A DNA stretch of 64,000 nucleotides from Vreelandella zhuhanensis (GCF_009793355.1 NZ_WTKP01000008.1:124001-188000), one strand, 5' to 3'; positions 18,825 to 26,960 are shown, counted from the stretch's first letter. Translations and numbers: made by a program. Notes: generated from the sequence alone by a model not told the origin.

Positions 18825-19384
18825 AGAAGATAAATCAGCGGATAAAGCAGTATCCAGATCAGATCCACCATGTGCCAGAAGGCCGCTGCCGTTTCCACGT
18901 TCTCGGTGGAAGTGCGCCAGCTCACCAATCCCAGCAACGCCAGGCCGAACAGTACGTGGGCAAAGTGAAATGCGGTCAAACCATAGTAAAAACCGAAAAA
19001 GGCATTGGTTTCCGGCGTTAGACCCGCGGAAAACTTGTCGGTGTACTCAATAAGCTTGATGCCACAGAACAGGAGGCCCAGCAGCATAGCGGCACCCAGC
19101 CACAGGCGGGTGCGTTGCATGCGGCCGACGCTTATAGCCTCCACGGCCAAGGCCACACAGAGCCCGCTGGTCAATAGCACCAGCGTATTGAGGCCGCCCA
19201 GCAGAGGGTCGAGCTGTTGCTGGGAGGCATTGAAAAGGGCGGGGTCAAGGGCACGCTGGCCGGCGTAAAGCGCAAAGAAAGCCGTGAAGACCAGCATTTC
19301 GCTGAGAATCAGCACCCACATCAGTGGGTTGCCGGGCAAGGTCGAGAGCGGCCCCCAGCCGGGGTTGGGCAGGTCGCGGCTCAT
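18818..19384 (-). CDS. norE: NorE, cytochrome oxidase subunit III-like protein
   Basis: A 188-residue membrane protein with five predicted helices, related to subunit III of heme-copper oxidases and to NirO. The N-terminal LPNPGWGPLSTLPGNPLMWVLI and C-terminal HFAHVLFGL, WHMVDLIWILLYPLIY blocks are typical. The ATG at 19384 follows GGAGG and overlaps by one base with the TGA of the upstream gene (TGATG), so the two are coupled. Likely assists NorCB assembly or stability. Confidence 0.9.
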   Translation of the reverse strand: MSRDLPNPGWGPLSTLPGNPLMWVLILSEMLVFTAFFALYAGQRALDPALFNASQQQLDPLLGGLNTLVLLTSGLCVALAVEAISVGRMQRTRLWLGAAMLLGLLFCGIKLIEYTDKFSAGLTPETNAFFGFYYGLTAFHFAHVLFGLALLGLVSWRTSTENVETAAAFWHMVDLIWILLYPLIYLLR

Positions 19385-19824
19385 CAATCCTCCAAGCTGA
19401 TACGGGCACCGCCGAAAGCCAGGCTACGAGGGTTGTCGATGGGACGATTGGAGGTCAAACGTTGAATGCCCACACCGCATCGAGCCACCATCCAGATCAG
19501 GCAAACAGTGAAATAGACATAACCCATTGCCCAGGGAGCCATGGGCGGCAGTCCGGCAAGCCCGAGTAATTGCCAGGCGGCGACGAAAACACCACCCCCG
19601 AGAACACCCAGCCAGAAGGTACGAATCTGGAAGGAAAAATGCGAAGCCACCCAGTCATCGGCGTTTCGCCGTTTCAAATGAGCGATCAATACCCCCAACG
19701 GGGCGGTGACCACCGCCAGAACACTGCCCAAAAAAAGCATGTAAACGATGATCGCCGTACCGCGCCCACGGTTGGAAGGCAAGGATGCGGCTTGAGGGGA
19801 GGAAAGAGCCGAAGGGGAGGACAT
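19384..19824 (-). CDS. Uncharacterised COG3671-like membrane protein
   Basis: A protein of about 146 residues starting at ATG 19824 with AGAGG upstream. After a serine/alanine-rich N-terminus there are three to four hydrophobic segments. The blocks TAIIVYMLFLGS, GVLIAHLKR, SHFSFQIRTFW and a C-terminal GIQRLTSNRPIDNP match a widespread family of small uncharacterised membrane proteins (COG3671 type). Coupling to norE by TGATG overlap places it in the nor accessory operon. It has no heme- or metal-binding pattern. Function unknown; a link to NO reductase assembly is inference from position. Confidence 0.75.
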   Translation of the reverse strand: MSSPSALSSPQAASLPSNRGRGTAIIVYMLFLGSVLAVVTAPLGVLIAHLKRRNADDWVASHFSFQIRTFWLGVLGGGVFVAAWQLLGLAGLPPMAPWAMGYVYFTVCLIWMVARCGVGIQRLTSNRPIDNPRSLAFGGARISLED

Positions 19825-19971
19825 CAGGGTACCTCTCTGGGAACAGTGAGCCGGGTTTCTCAAGGATCCCCGGCGCTTATGACGGCATTTTCTATGCCAC
19901 GCTGAACTCGAGCAAATGGTGCTTTTTTAGCTTTCGCCGAGCCGTCACGCCTTTCCAGGCCGAGGCTAGGG

Positions 19972-20286
19972 TTATTCCACCGCACTGACCATGAAGTCGA
20001 CGGACGCCTTCACTTCTTCATCGCTGAGACTAAGGTTTCCGCCCTTGGGCGGCATGGCATTGAAACCCTCGATCGAGTGGGTATACAGGATCTCCATTCC
20101 CTTTTCGAGTCGCGGCTCCCAAGCCTCGGCATCGCCCTTGATCGGGGCACCGGCAGCCCCCGTCATATGGCAGGCCATGCAGGCCTGGTTATAAATTGCC
20201 TCGCCATCAGGTTCCGCCTGAGCGGTTACGGAGAAAGCCAAGGCAGCACTAGCAGCAACAAGAGCAGCAGACAATATTTTCATCAT
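19972..20286 (-). CDS. Cytochrome c5-family periplasmic protein
   Basis: A small class I cytochrome c of about 104 residues. Residues 1-24 are a signal peptide cleaved after AQA; CMACH at 36-40 binds heme; AMPPKGG near residue 82 contains the axial methionine typical of cytochrome c5. AGGAAA precedes the chosen ATG at 20286. It lies 55 bp downstream of nsrR in the same direction and upstream of the norE-norF group, so it may be co-transcribed with nsrR. It could carry electrons from the bc1 complex to NirS, NorC or NosZ, especially as no nirM is present; that role is inferred. Confidence 0.85.
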   Translation of the reverse strand: MMKILSAALVAASAALAFSVTAQAEPDGEAIYNQACMACHMTGAAGAPIKGDAEAWEPRLEKGMEILYTHSIEGFNAMPPKGGNLSLSDEEVKASVDFMVSAVE

Positions 20287-20341
20287 AGGTTTCCTGAAAT
20301 CGATCATGGTCATGATGCGCCGAGCAACTACCCGGCATCGG

Positions 20342-20791
20342 TTATAGCTCAGATGCAGGAATCCGCATCAGCTCTGCCAAGTGAGGCTGATCTTTTTCCA
20401 GCATGTCCGCTAATGTATAGCGGTCGAGTACTTCAAGAAAAGCTTTCAAGGCCTCACTGAACATGGGTTTCAACCGGCACGCCGGTGTGATGATGCACTT
20501 GTTCTCGTCGCGAAAGCACTCCATCAGGCACAGCTCTTGCTCCATGTGACGCACCAGATCTCCCAGCCCAATTGTCGCCGGATCACGTTTGAGTAGCAAC
20601 CCGCCGTTCTTGCCGCGAATGGCAGTGATATATCTCTTGTGGCCGAGACTCTGCACCACTTTCATCAAGTGATTGTTGGAAATATCGAACGTCTTGGCGA
20701 TTTCTGAAATAGTCGAACGTTCTTCTTTTTTCTTTACGGCGAGATAGCACAATACGCGGATCGAATAATCAGTGAATCGGGTTAGGTGCAT
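20342..20791 (-). CDS. nsrR: NsrR, Rrf2-family NO-sensing repressor
   Basis: Iron-sulfur transcriptional repressor that loses DNA binding when NO attacks its cluster. 149 residues: an N-terminal winged helix (ISEIAKTFDISNNHLMKVV about 28-46, AVRGKNGG-like AIRGKNGG) and three cluster cysteines C92, C99 and C105 in the block ending CIITPACRL. The C-terminus YTLADMLEKDQP is characteristic of NsrR rather than IscR. Candidate NsrR palindromes occur at five promoters in this window including one upstream of nsrR, implying autoregulation and control of nos, nir, nor and hmp. Confidence 0.93.
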   Translation of the reverse strand: MHLTRFTDYSIRVLCYLAVKKKEERSTISEIAKTFDISNNHLMKVVQSLGHKRYITAIRGKNGGLLLKRDPATIGLGDLVRHMEQELCLMECFRDENKCIITPACRLKPMFSEALKAFLEVLDRYTLADMLEKDQPHLAELMRIPASEL

Positions 20792-20951
20792 GGCGGAACC
20801 TTCTTCGCTTTGCCTTGACGCTGATCGAATGGTTGTAGAGAGCCACTGTGCTATTTGCCGGCGCTATTTGTCAGTGCTGTGCCGGTACCTCTTGGGTCAA
20901 AACAGGGTGACGTTGCCTGGATCATGCCTGTTGGTTGGCAGGCGTCGGCTT

Positions 20952-20974
20952 AAGTAGTACTTTATATGCATGTT
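20952..20974. promoter_or_regulatory. Weak NsrR-type site between nsrR and hemN
   Basis: A 23-bp stretch begins AAGTAGTACTT and ends GCATGTT; about 17 of 23 positions fit the NsrR consensus, weaker than at norC or hmp. It is about 160 bp upstream of nsrR and 225 bp upstream of hemN. It could mediate autoregulation. The remaining 400-bp intergenic region shows no other gene. Confidence 0.4.
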
Positions 20975-21004
20975 AACTTTGACGCAATATTTCATCTCCA
21001 GTGG

Positions 21005-21040
21005 CGTCATGAATGTCGTCATGAATGTCGTCACGAATAG
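21005..21040. repeat. Three tandem 12-bp repeats upstream of hemN
   Basis: CGTCATGAATGT occurs twice exactly (21005-21016, 21017-21028) and once diverged as CGTCACGAATAG (21029-21040). It lies in the nsrR-hemN gap. It could be a set of regulator sites or simple slippage; nothing in the sequence decides this. Confidence 0.75.
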
Positions 21041-21198
21041 ATGTGTTGTCACTGCATGATCATGCGAAGAAAAGTCCGGTGGCAAATAGTCAGGCGACAA
21101 ACCCATGGAGCAGATCATCTGCGATACCATGTGGCATTGAGTAATTTCAGACCCACCCCATTTACATGCCCACCCTATTCACGAGGCTGGTGACAATC

Positions 21199-22584
21199 AT
21201 GAAAGACGATGTGCTGTTCAACCGTCCCCTGGTGGAAAAATATGACCGGCCGGGACCCCGCTATACCTCTTACCCCACTGCCCCTCAGTTTCACGCGGCG
21301 TTCGCTGAAGACGACTATCGGGCTGCTGCCGAGCGCAGCAATCGGGTGGCATCGCCCAAGCCGTTGTCGGCTTATATTCACATCCCGTTTTGCAAGAGCC
21401 TTTGCTACTACTGTGCCTGTAACAAGATCATTACGCATAACATCGAACGCGCCGTTGAATATCTGGAGTGGTTAAAGCACGAAATAACTATCCAGGGAAA
21501 ACTGTTCGACGATTCACGCCGCATGACACAACTGCATCTCGGCGGCGGGACGCCTACTTACCTCAGCAATGCACAGTTGGCGGATTTGATGGCGGCGCTG
21601 GATGCAGCCTTTCATTTTGCACCGCCCGAGGCGCGTGAGTTTTCGCTGGAGGTGGACCCACGCACCGTGACACCCGAACAAATTCACGAACTGCATGGGC
21701 TGGGATTCAACCGCTTGAGTTTCGGCGTCCAGGACTTCGACCGCGATGTGCAGGAGGCGGTCAATCGCGTGCAGAGCGAAGCCCAGGTGGTGGCACTGGT
21801 CGAGGCCGCCCGTGATGCCGGCTTCCAATCAATCAGTGTCGACTTGATCTATGGACTCCCGCTGCAAACGGTGGCGAGCTTTGACACCACGCTTGCCAAG
21901 ATCATCGCCCTGCGGCCCGACCGTATCGCCACTTACAGTTATGCCCACTTGCCGGAGCTATTCAAGTCGCAGCGTCTGATCCGTCCTGAAGACATGCCAC
22001 CGCCGGAGCGTAAACTGGAATTGCTGGAGTTGACCATTCAACGGCTCACCGACGCCGGTTATGTCTACATTGGTATGGATCACTTTGCGCTACCCGAAGA
22101 CGAGCTCAGTCTGGCGCGTGAAAACCATACCTTGCAGCGCAATTTCCAGGGTTATTCCACGCATGCCGACTGTGATCTCATCGGCTTGGGTATCACCGCC
22201 ATCGGTAAGGTAGGCGACACTTACAGCCAGAACGTCAAGGAGACCGCTCAATATCAACACCGCTTGGAAAGTGGACGCTTGCCGGTGATGCGTGGTTATC
22301 GCCTCAACGATGACGATCGCTTGCGTCGCGACGTGATCAACGCCCTGATGTGCCATGGTCGGGTCGAGTTTGTCGATATCGAAGCGCGTCATGGGGTGAC
22401 GTTTGGCGAAACCTTCGCTGATGCCTTGGCGCATCTGGAAGAAATGCAGCGTGATGAACTGCTGATCATCCATGCCGACGCCATCGAAGTGCTGCCCGCC
22501 GGACGCTTGATGATGCGTAACGTGGCGATGGCCTTCGATGCTTACCTCAAGCCTCAGGAAGGGCGGTTTTCACGCACAGTATGA
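21199..22584 (+). CDS. hemN: HemN, oxygen-independent coproporphyrinogen III dehydrogenase
   Basis: Radical SAM enzyme that makes protoporphyrinogen IX without oxygen, needed for heme during denitrification. The chosen ATG at 21199 gives 461 residues, close to E. coli HemN; an upstream in-frame ATG at 21166 is possible. The motif HIPFCKSLCYYCACNK contains C65, C69, C72 and the extra C74 typical of true HemN rather than HemW. GGGTPTYL and the C-terminal HemN domain follow. Divergent from nsrR and ended by a strong terminator. Confidence 0.95.
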   Translation: MKDDVLFNRPLVEKYDRPGPRYTSYPTAPQFHAAFAEDDYRAAAERSNRVASPKPLSAYIHIPFCKSLCYYCACNKIITHNIERAVEYLEWLKHEITIQGKLFDDSRRMTQLHLGGGTPTYLSNAQLADLMAALDAAFHFAPPEAREFSLEVDPRTVTPEQIHELHGLGFNRLSFGVQDFDRDVQEAVNRVQSEAQVVALVEAARDAGFQSISVDLIYGLPLQTVASFDTTLAKIIALRPDRIATYSYAHLPELFKSQRLIRPEDMPPPERKLELLELTIQRLTDAGYVYIGMDHFALPEDELSLARENHTLQRNFQGYSTHADCDLIGLGITAIGKVGDTYSQNVKETAQYQHRLESGRLPVMRGYRLNDDDRLRRDVINALMCHGRVEFVDIEARHGVTFGETFADALAHLEEMQRDELLIIHADAIEVLPAGRLMMRNVAMAFDAYLKPQEGRFSRTV

Positions 22585-22631
22585 ATCTTGGACAGGGCGG
22601 CCAATCGCTTGGCTCCTTGGGCGTAGCAGGC

Positions 22632-22670
22632 AAGGCGCTACCCTTTTAAAAGCACGGGTAGCGCCTTTGT
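22632..22670 (+). terminator. Rho-independent terminator after hemN
   Basis: AAGGCGCTACCC (22632-22643) pairs perfectly with GGGTAGCGCCTT (22656-22667), a 12-bp stem with a 12-nt loop, followed by TTTGT. It is 47 bp after the hemN stop and just before the 3' end of ytfE on the other strand; it could act in both directions. Confidence 0.8.
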
Positions 22671-22707
22671 CATTTCCATTGGTTATGGAGGTGATATACA
22701 GAACGGA

Positions 22708-23364
22708 TTATCCCGCACGTTCGAACAGCAAGTTGTTTTCCAGGTGAATATGCTGCATCAAATCCTCACGGAACTCGCTTATCGCGGTGTAGAGCGCGCG
22801 CCAAGTGGTACAGGCTCCTTTAGGGGGCGTGATGTTGTTGGTCAACAGCATGACCTGCTCAAGGTTTTCTCCATGATCATCATGTTCATGACGCATCACT
22901 GCGATAGGGCCTCGGGCTTGGGCGCCCATGCCTTTGCGAAGCATCGGGAAGAGAATCTGTTCTTCCTTCTGCATGTGGCTTTCCATCTCCTGATGGATCG
23001 TTGTAAAGAGGTCGGCCAAGCCATTGGGGCAGGTGTCGCGCTCGCCGTGGACTTGTTCCACGCGCCGTGCCATCCGGATAAGTTCAGGCAGTTGCTGACG
23101 ATGAACGGCGTGATAGCGTTCCAGGATGTGGTCGATCAATTCATCGTTGCTGGCCTCTTGCCAGTCGTGGTCGCTGGGGTTGCCGGCAGGCAACGCCTGA
23201 AGTGCTGTGACCAGCGTCTCGATATCCACGCCGGCCTGAGTGGCGGCCTGTTCGAGGCTCATGCGGCCACCGCAGCAAAAATCGATATGATGCTCGTGGA
23301 AAATGCGGGTAGCGCCGGGCAAAGTAAGCGCAAGGCGGCCGACAGGCTGTTGGAAAAGGCTCAT
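22708..23364 (-). CDS. ytfE: RIC/YtfE, di-iron iron-sulfur cluster repair protein
   Basis: Hemerythrin-like cytoplasmic protein that repairs iron-sulfur clusters damaged by NO or oxidants. About 218 residues from ATG 23364. The N-terminal ScdA_N domain has HHIDFCCGG (Cys 30-31); the C-terminal hemerythrin fold shows conserved histidines in HAVHRQQLP, MESHMQKEEQILFP, MRHEHDDHGE and HIHLENNLLF. Its gene lies between hemN and ubiT. No clear NsrR palindrome is seen at its promoter; a DNR-like sequence with a 5-nt spacer is at 23428-23442. Confidence 0.93.
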   Translation of the reverse strand: MSLFQQPVGRLALTLPGATRIFHEHHIDFCCGGRMSLEQAATQAGVDIETLVTALQALPAGNPSDHDWQEASNDELIDHILERYHAVHRQQLPELIRMARRVEQVHGERDTCPNGLADLFTTIHQEMESHMQKEEQILFPMLRKGMGAQARGPIAVMRHEHDDHGENLEQVMLLTNNITPPKGACTTWRALYTAISEFREDLMQHIHLENNLLFERAG

Positions 23365-23481
23365 GGTATGACTCCGTAGAATAAGAAAGACAACATGAGT
23401 ATTGCAATAGGCGTGCCAGGTTATTAATTGACTAAAAATCAATAGGATGAAATTTTTATGGTTGTTTTTACCCTGACTGAA

Positions 23482-23520
23482 CAGGGTTTAAATGACCATT
23501 AAATGGTCATTTAAACCCTG
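23482..23520. repeat. 39-bp perfect palindrome between ytfE and ubiT
   Basis: CAGGGTTTAAATGACCATT, one central A, then its exact reverse complement. A further CCCTG at 23471-23475 could pair with the left-arm CAGGG instead, giving alternative folds. No T-run follows, so it does not look like a standard terminator. It is about 120 bp upstream of ytfE and 155 bp upstream of ubiT. Apart from this the 312-bp gap contains no gene I can support. Confidence 0.9.
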
Positions 23521-23676
23521 CTGGGCGTTGGTGTAGCTGCGTTCTACGAACACAGCAGCTGGATTGGTGTGCTTAGCGCTCATGGCTTGATGCATGTCAG
23601 TGCGAAGAACCATGGCAGCGCCTAGGATGAGCAGCACGGAGTTTCCTGTTGATGTGTTTGCCCCGGAGTGTTTGTC

Positions 23677-24174
23677 ATGTCATTGCTGCCTTTTCCTGTT
23701 CCCATGCTGTCTTCTTCACTGCCCCTTCCGCCGGCCCCTAGTCGGCTGATTCGTCTTCTCGATCCTCGGGTTCCCTTCGCTATCAAGCGGTGTCTCGTCG
23801 AACCCCTGCTCAACCGTACCTTTGCCGCGCCCCTCGAAGAGGGCGAGTTCGATGCGCTGGAGGGGCGTCGTATCACCCTGGCGATCGACGATGTAGGGGT
23901 AGCGCTAAACCTGACGCTCGAGGCTCAGCACCTGATACTGTGTCATGAGATAGGTGAGGCGACTATCCGGGGAGGCTGGCGGGAATTTCTGTGCCTTGCC
24001 ACTCGCCGTGAAGATCCTGACAGCCTGTTTTTTCAGCGTCGCTTGCTGATCGAGGGGGACACCGAGCTGGGTCTGATGCTCAAGAATTTACTGGATGGCT
24101 GTGAGGAAGGCCTCGCCCAAGGGCGCTTGGGCGAGGTATTGATGGGGCTGGAGCGTCTGGCGCGCAGAGATTGA
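23677..24174 (+). CDS. ubiT: UbiT-like SCP2-domain protein for anaerobic ubiquinone synthesis
   Basis: Lipid-binding accessory factor of the oxygen-independent ubiquinone pathway, working with UbiU and UbiV. About 165 residues from ATG 23677 (GGAG upstream at 8-nt spacing). The N-terminal helix region RLLDPRVPFAIKRCLVEPLLNRTF and the SCP2 fold with the block RITLAIDDVGVALNL and the later TELGLMLKNLLDG match UbiT (YhbT). ubiV and ubiU lie nearby on the other strand, supporting the call. Confidence 0.85.
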   Translation: MSLLPFPVPMLSSSLPLPPAPSRLIRLLDPRVPFAIKRCLVEPLLNRTFAAPLEEGEFDALEGRRITLAIDDVGVALNLTLEAQHLILCHEIGEATIRGGWREFLCLATRREDPDSLFFQRRLLIEGDTELGLMLKNLLDGCEEGLAQGRLGEVLMGLERLARRD

Positions 24175-24209
24175 GACGGCCGTAAAAACCCTCCTGAAAA
24201 CTGAATACT

Positions 24210-24947
24210 TCATTGTCTCAGCTCGAGTCGGTCAAAATATGGGGTTAGACGTTTGACCAGGGCCGTCAGCATCGAAATGGGCGGAGCGTTGGGGACCGCT
24301 TGGCAATAGGCAGGGGCAATACACTGGTCGGTGCGAGCCACCTGAAGTGCATAACGACGCACACCACAGTCGGCCAGTGTCAACGCCAGGCGTTCCACCT
24401 CGGCAAGCGTGAAATCCTTCCAGTGCACCGTGGTGCGACATTCGAAGTCGATATCGCTGTCGAGCAGCGCTACCAGGCTGTGGCTATGGCGCTGCCAGAT
24501 GCCAGGGCGACCACATATCCGGTCGAAATCCTGTCCACGCCCCTTCACATCAAGGCCGACCCAGTCCAGCTGTGGCAACAGCCGGGCCAGGTGTTCAGGG
24601 TAGGGGCCGGCAGTATGCAGGCCAACCTTGAAACCCATTGCCTTTACCTCCTGAATCGCGCCAGTCAGGCCATTATGCAGCGTCGGCTCACCCCCACTGA
24701 ACACTACCGCTTCGAGTAGGCCACGGCGGCTGGCCAAAAATTGTTTCACTTCCTGCCATTCGTGTGGCTTGCCGCGTCTCGGGTCTACCATCTGGGGGTT
24801 GTGACAGTAGCCGCAACGTAGCGGGCAACCTTGCAGAAATACCACGCAAGCCAAGTGGTTGGGGTAGTCCAACGTGGTCATGGGCGTCAGGCCGGCAATA
24901 GGCAGGCGAATCGTGCCGGGTAAGGTGTCGTGTTGTGCTTGGCACAT
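24210..24947 (-). CDS. nrdG: Anaerobic ribonucleotide reductase activating protein (NrdG-like radical SAM)
   Basis: Radical SAM enzyme expected to generate the glycyl radical of the class III ribonucleotide reductase. 245 residues with CPLRCGYC near residue 41-48 and FSGGEPTLH after it. It belongs to the longer type of NrdG-like activases (about 230 residues) rather than the 150-residue E. coli type. GGAGC precedes the ATG at 24947. nrdD is not in this window, so the substrate is inferred; it may activate NrdD encoded elsewhere or another glycyl-radical enzyme. It lies 15 bp after ubiV in the same direction. Confidence 0.8.
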   Translation of the reverse strand: MCQAQHDTLPGTIRLPIAGLTPMTTLDYPNHLACVVFLQGCPLRCGYCHNPQMVDPRRGKPHEWQEVKQFLASRRGLLEAVVFSGGEPTLHNGLTGAIQEVKAMGFKVGLHTAGPYPEHLARLLPQLDWVGLDVKGRGQDFDRICGRPGIWQRHSHSLVALLDSDIDFECRTTVHWKDFTLAEVERLALTLADCGVRRYALQVARTDQCIAPAYCQAVPNAPPISMLTALVKRLTPYFDRLELRQ

Positions 24948-24962
24948 AGGACGCTCCTTGTT

Positions 24963-25883
24963 TCAGCCAGCTTGGGTGCGGCTGTTGTCCATGCCGGGGC
25001 GGCCGTACCAGTAGCCATCGCACATCTCGGCGTCTACCAGCGCCAGTGGGTCGGGTGCCGGAAGCTTACCGTGGCGGGCCTGGTCGAAGGCGTTGACCAC
25101 CTCAGCCATGCCTGTGGCACGTGGGCTAAGGCGTGCCACTGAAACACCCATCTCGGTCATGGCCGAAAGCTCATGCCTTAAATCCTGACAAGCGCCGGAA
25201 AGGGTCTGGATACCGTTCAAGGTAAAGACATCGTGAGCCTCCTGTGAGCGCAGCGCCAAGCCTTCGGGATATTGCTGGCAGACGAACTGACAGCGATCTT
25301 TGGGTTTCTGGTGACGCCGCGCAGTAAAGCAACGTGACGACCAGGCCAGCGGCAGATGACCATAGGCAAATACTTCGCAGGGTTGGCTCACGCCCGTCTG
25401 GTGGCAATCATCGATAAGTCGAGCCAAGTCTTCCCGCGACATTTCCACCGGCACCTGCCAGCGTTGCATGCCGGCACGGGCCATTACGCCCAGAGTGGCA
25501 GGGTTATAGAGGTTGAGTGCGGCTCCGGCGATGAAGGGTAGGCGAGCGCTGGACAGACGTTGCAGGGCACTCTGGTCGTTGGCCTCGACGATGAAGTCAC
25601 CGTTATCGCAGAGCTTGCGTAAATCGCGCAAATCGGCTTCGGACTCGATCAGGGTCTGGCTGGCGAGCACCACCTGCTTGCCACTTTGAGAAAGCTCCCG
25701 ACCGATACCCAGCCAGTCATCAAGTTTCATGTCGCGGCGTCTTGAACAGACCGTTTCGCCCAGGGTGACGATATCCACCGGCCAATCGGCAGCCTCACGG
25801 TAGAAGTCGGCGTAGTGTTCGCGTGTCCAGTAGTAAAGCACCGGGCCGAGAGATATTTGCGGGGACTGAGTCGTGGATGGCAT
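24963..25883 (-). CDS. ubiV: UbiV, U32-family oxygen-independent ubiquinone hydroxylation protein
   Basis: With UbiU forms the iron-sulfur complex that hydroxylates ubiquinone precursors without O2, using prephenate as oxygen donor. 306 residues, peptidase U32 fold. Cluster cysteines are visible in ETVCSRRRD and in the C-x-rich block RCFTARRHQKPKDRCQFVC. AGGAG precedes the ATG at 25883. Starts 8 bp after ubiU stop. Confidence 0.92.
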   Translation of the reverse strand: MPSTTQSPQISLGPVLYYWTREHYADFYREAADWPVDIVTLGETVCSRRRDMKLDDWLGIGRELSQSGKQVVLASQTLIESEADLRDLRKLCDNGDFIVEANDQSALQRLSSARLPFIAGAALNLYNPATLGVMARAGMQRWQVPVEMSREDLARLIDDCHQTGVSQPCEVFAYGHLPLAWSSRCFTARRHQKPKDRCQFVCQQYPEGLALRSQEAHDVFTLNGIQTLSGACQDLRHELSAMTEMGVSVARLSPRATGMAEVVNAFDQARHGKLPAPDPLALVDAEMCDGYWYGRPGMDNSRTQAG

Positions 25884-25891
25884 ACGATCTC

Positions 25892-26887
25892 CTATTTCCA
25901 GCGACGCTCGTAGGCGCCCAGAGTAGTGGTGGCACCCTCGGAGAGCTCGGCGAGACCGGCCATCCAGGCGGAATCCGGATGGAAGCGATCGGGTGCTTCT
26001 TCGAGGCGATCAAGCGCCTGGCGCCAGATGCTGGCTACCTTCGAGACATAGGCGGGACTGCGCTGGCGGCCTTCGATCTTGACTGCGCTGATACCCAATC
26101 CCTTCAGCTCCGGGAGCAGCTCCAGGGTGTTGAGGCTGGTGGGCTCTTCGATGGCGTGATACGTCTCACCATCCACCTCGAAGCGTCCCTTGCACAGGGT
26201 TGGGTAGCCCGCACGCTCGCCATCGGCATAGCGGTCGATCAGTACGCCGTTGAGGCGTGATTCCAATCCCTGCGGGGTTTCCTCCCAACGCACATGGGCC
26301 GCCGGTGAGCAGACCCCGCGTGTGTTGGGCGACTCCCCGGTAAGATAAGAAGAAAGGTAGCAGCGCCCTTCGGCCATGATGCATAGGCTGCCGAAGGCGA
26401 AGACTTCAAGTTCCACCGGGGTTTGCTTGGCCAGGTCACGTACCTGAGTGATCGACAATACCCTGGGTAGCACGGCACGTTTGATGCCGAATTGTTCATG
26501 ATAGAACTTCAGCGCTTCATGGCTGGTGGCCGACCCCTGTACCGAGAGGTGGCGAGCCACGTTCGGATGGTGGCGAGTGGCATAGTCGAGCAGCCCCATA
26601 TCGGCGAGGATCAGGGCGTCCACACCTAATTCGACAGCCTGATCCACGGCGCGGGTCCATTGCTGCCAACCGTCGGGTTGAGGATAGGTATTGATAGCAC
26701 AAAATACCCGTTTTCCATGGGCATGGGCGTAGTCGATGCCCTCATGGGCGCGCTTGTCGGTGAAGTTCAAGCCGGCAAACTGGCGGGCATTGGTGGTATT
26801 CTGGAAGCCGAAATACACGGCATCGGCGCCTTCGTTGACGGCACGTTTCAGGGCAGGCAGGTTGCCGGCGGGACATACAAGTTCCAT
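25892..26887 (-). CDS. ubiU: UbiU, U32-family oxygen-independent ubiquinone hydroxylation protein
   Basis: Partner of UbiV. 331 residues beginning MELVCPAGNLPALKRAV, the standard U32 start. Cluster cysteines lie in SLCIMAEGRCYLSS and RGVCSPAAHV, and a further one in PTLCKGRF. It is the first gene of a ubiU-ubiV-nrdG operon. An FNR/DNR-like site 60 bp upstream fits the known FNR control of ubiUV in E. coli. Confidence 0.92.
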   Translation of the reverse strand: MELVCPAGNLPALKRAVNEGADAVYFGFQNTTNARQFAGLNFTDKRAHEGIDYAHAHGKRVFCAINTYPQPDGWQQWTRAVDQAVELGVDALILADMGLLDYATRHHPNVARHLSVQGSATSHEALKFYHEQFGIKRAVLPRVLSITQVRDLAKQTPVELEVFAFGSLCIMAEGRCYLSSYLTGESPNTRGVCSPAAHVRWEETPQGLESRLNGVLIDRYADGERAGYPTLCKGRFEVDGETYHAIEEPTSLNTLELLPELKGLGISAVKIEGRQRSPAYVSKVASIWRQALDRLEEAPDRFHPDSAWMAGLAELSEGATTTLGAYERRWK

Positions 26888-26946
26888 GGCAGAGACTCTT
26901 CACGATGAAAACTCGAGTATCTTAGTCGCCTATTTATTGCCGACCT

Positions 26947-26960
26947 TTGACCCGAGTCAT
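26947..26960. promoter_or_regulatory. FNR/DNR-like box upstream of ubiU
   Basis: TTGACCCGAGTCAT matches TTGAT-N4-GTCAA at eight of ten informative positions. It is centred 66 bp before the ubiU start, a usual distance for a class II site with a short leader. Weaker than the nirC and norC boxes. Confidence 0.45.
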
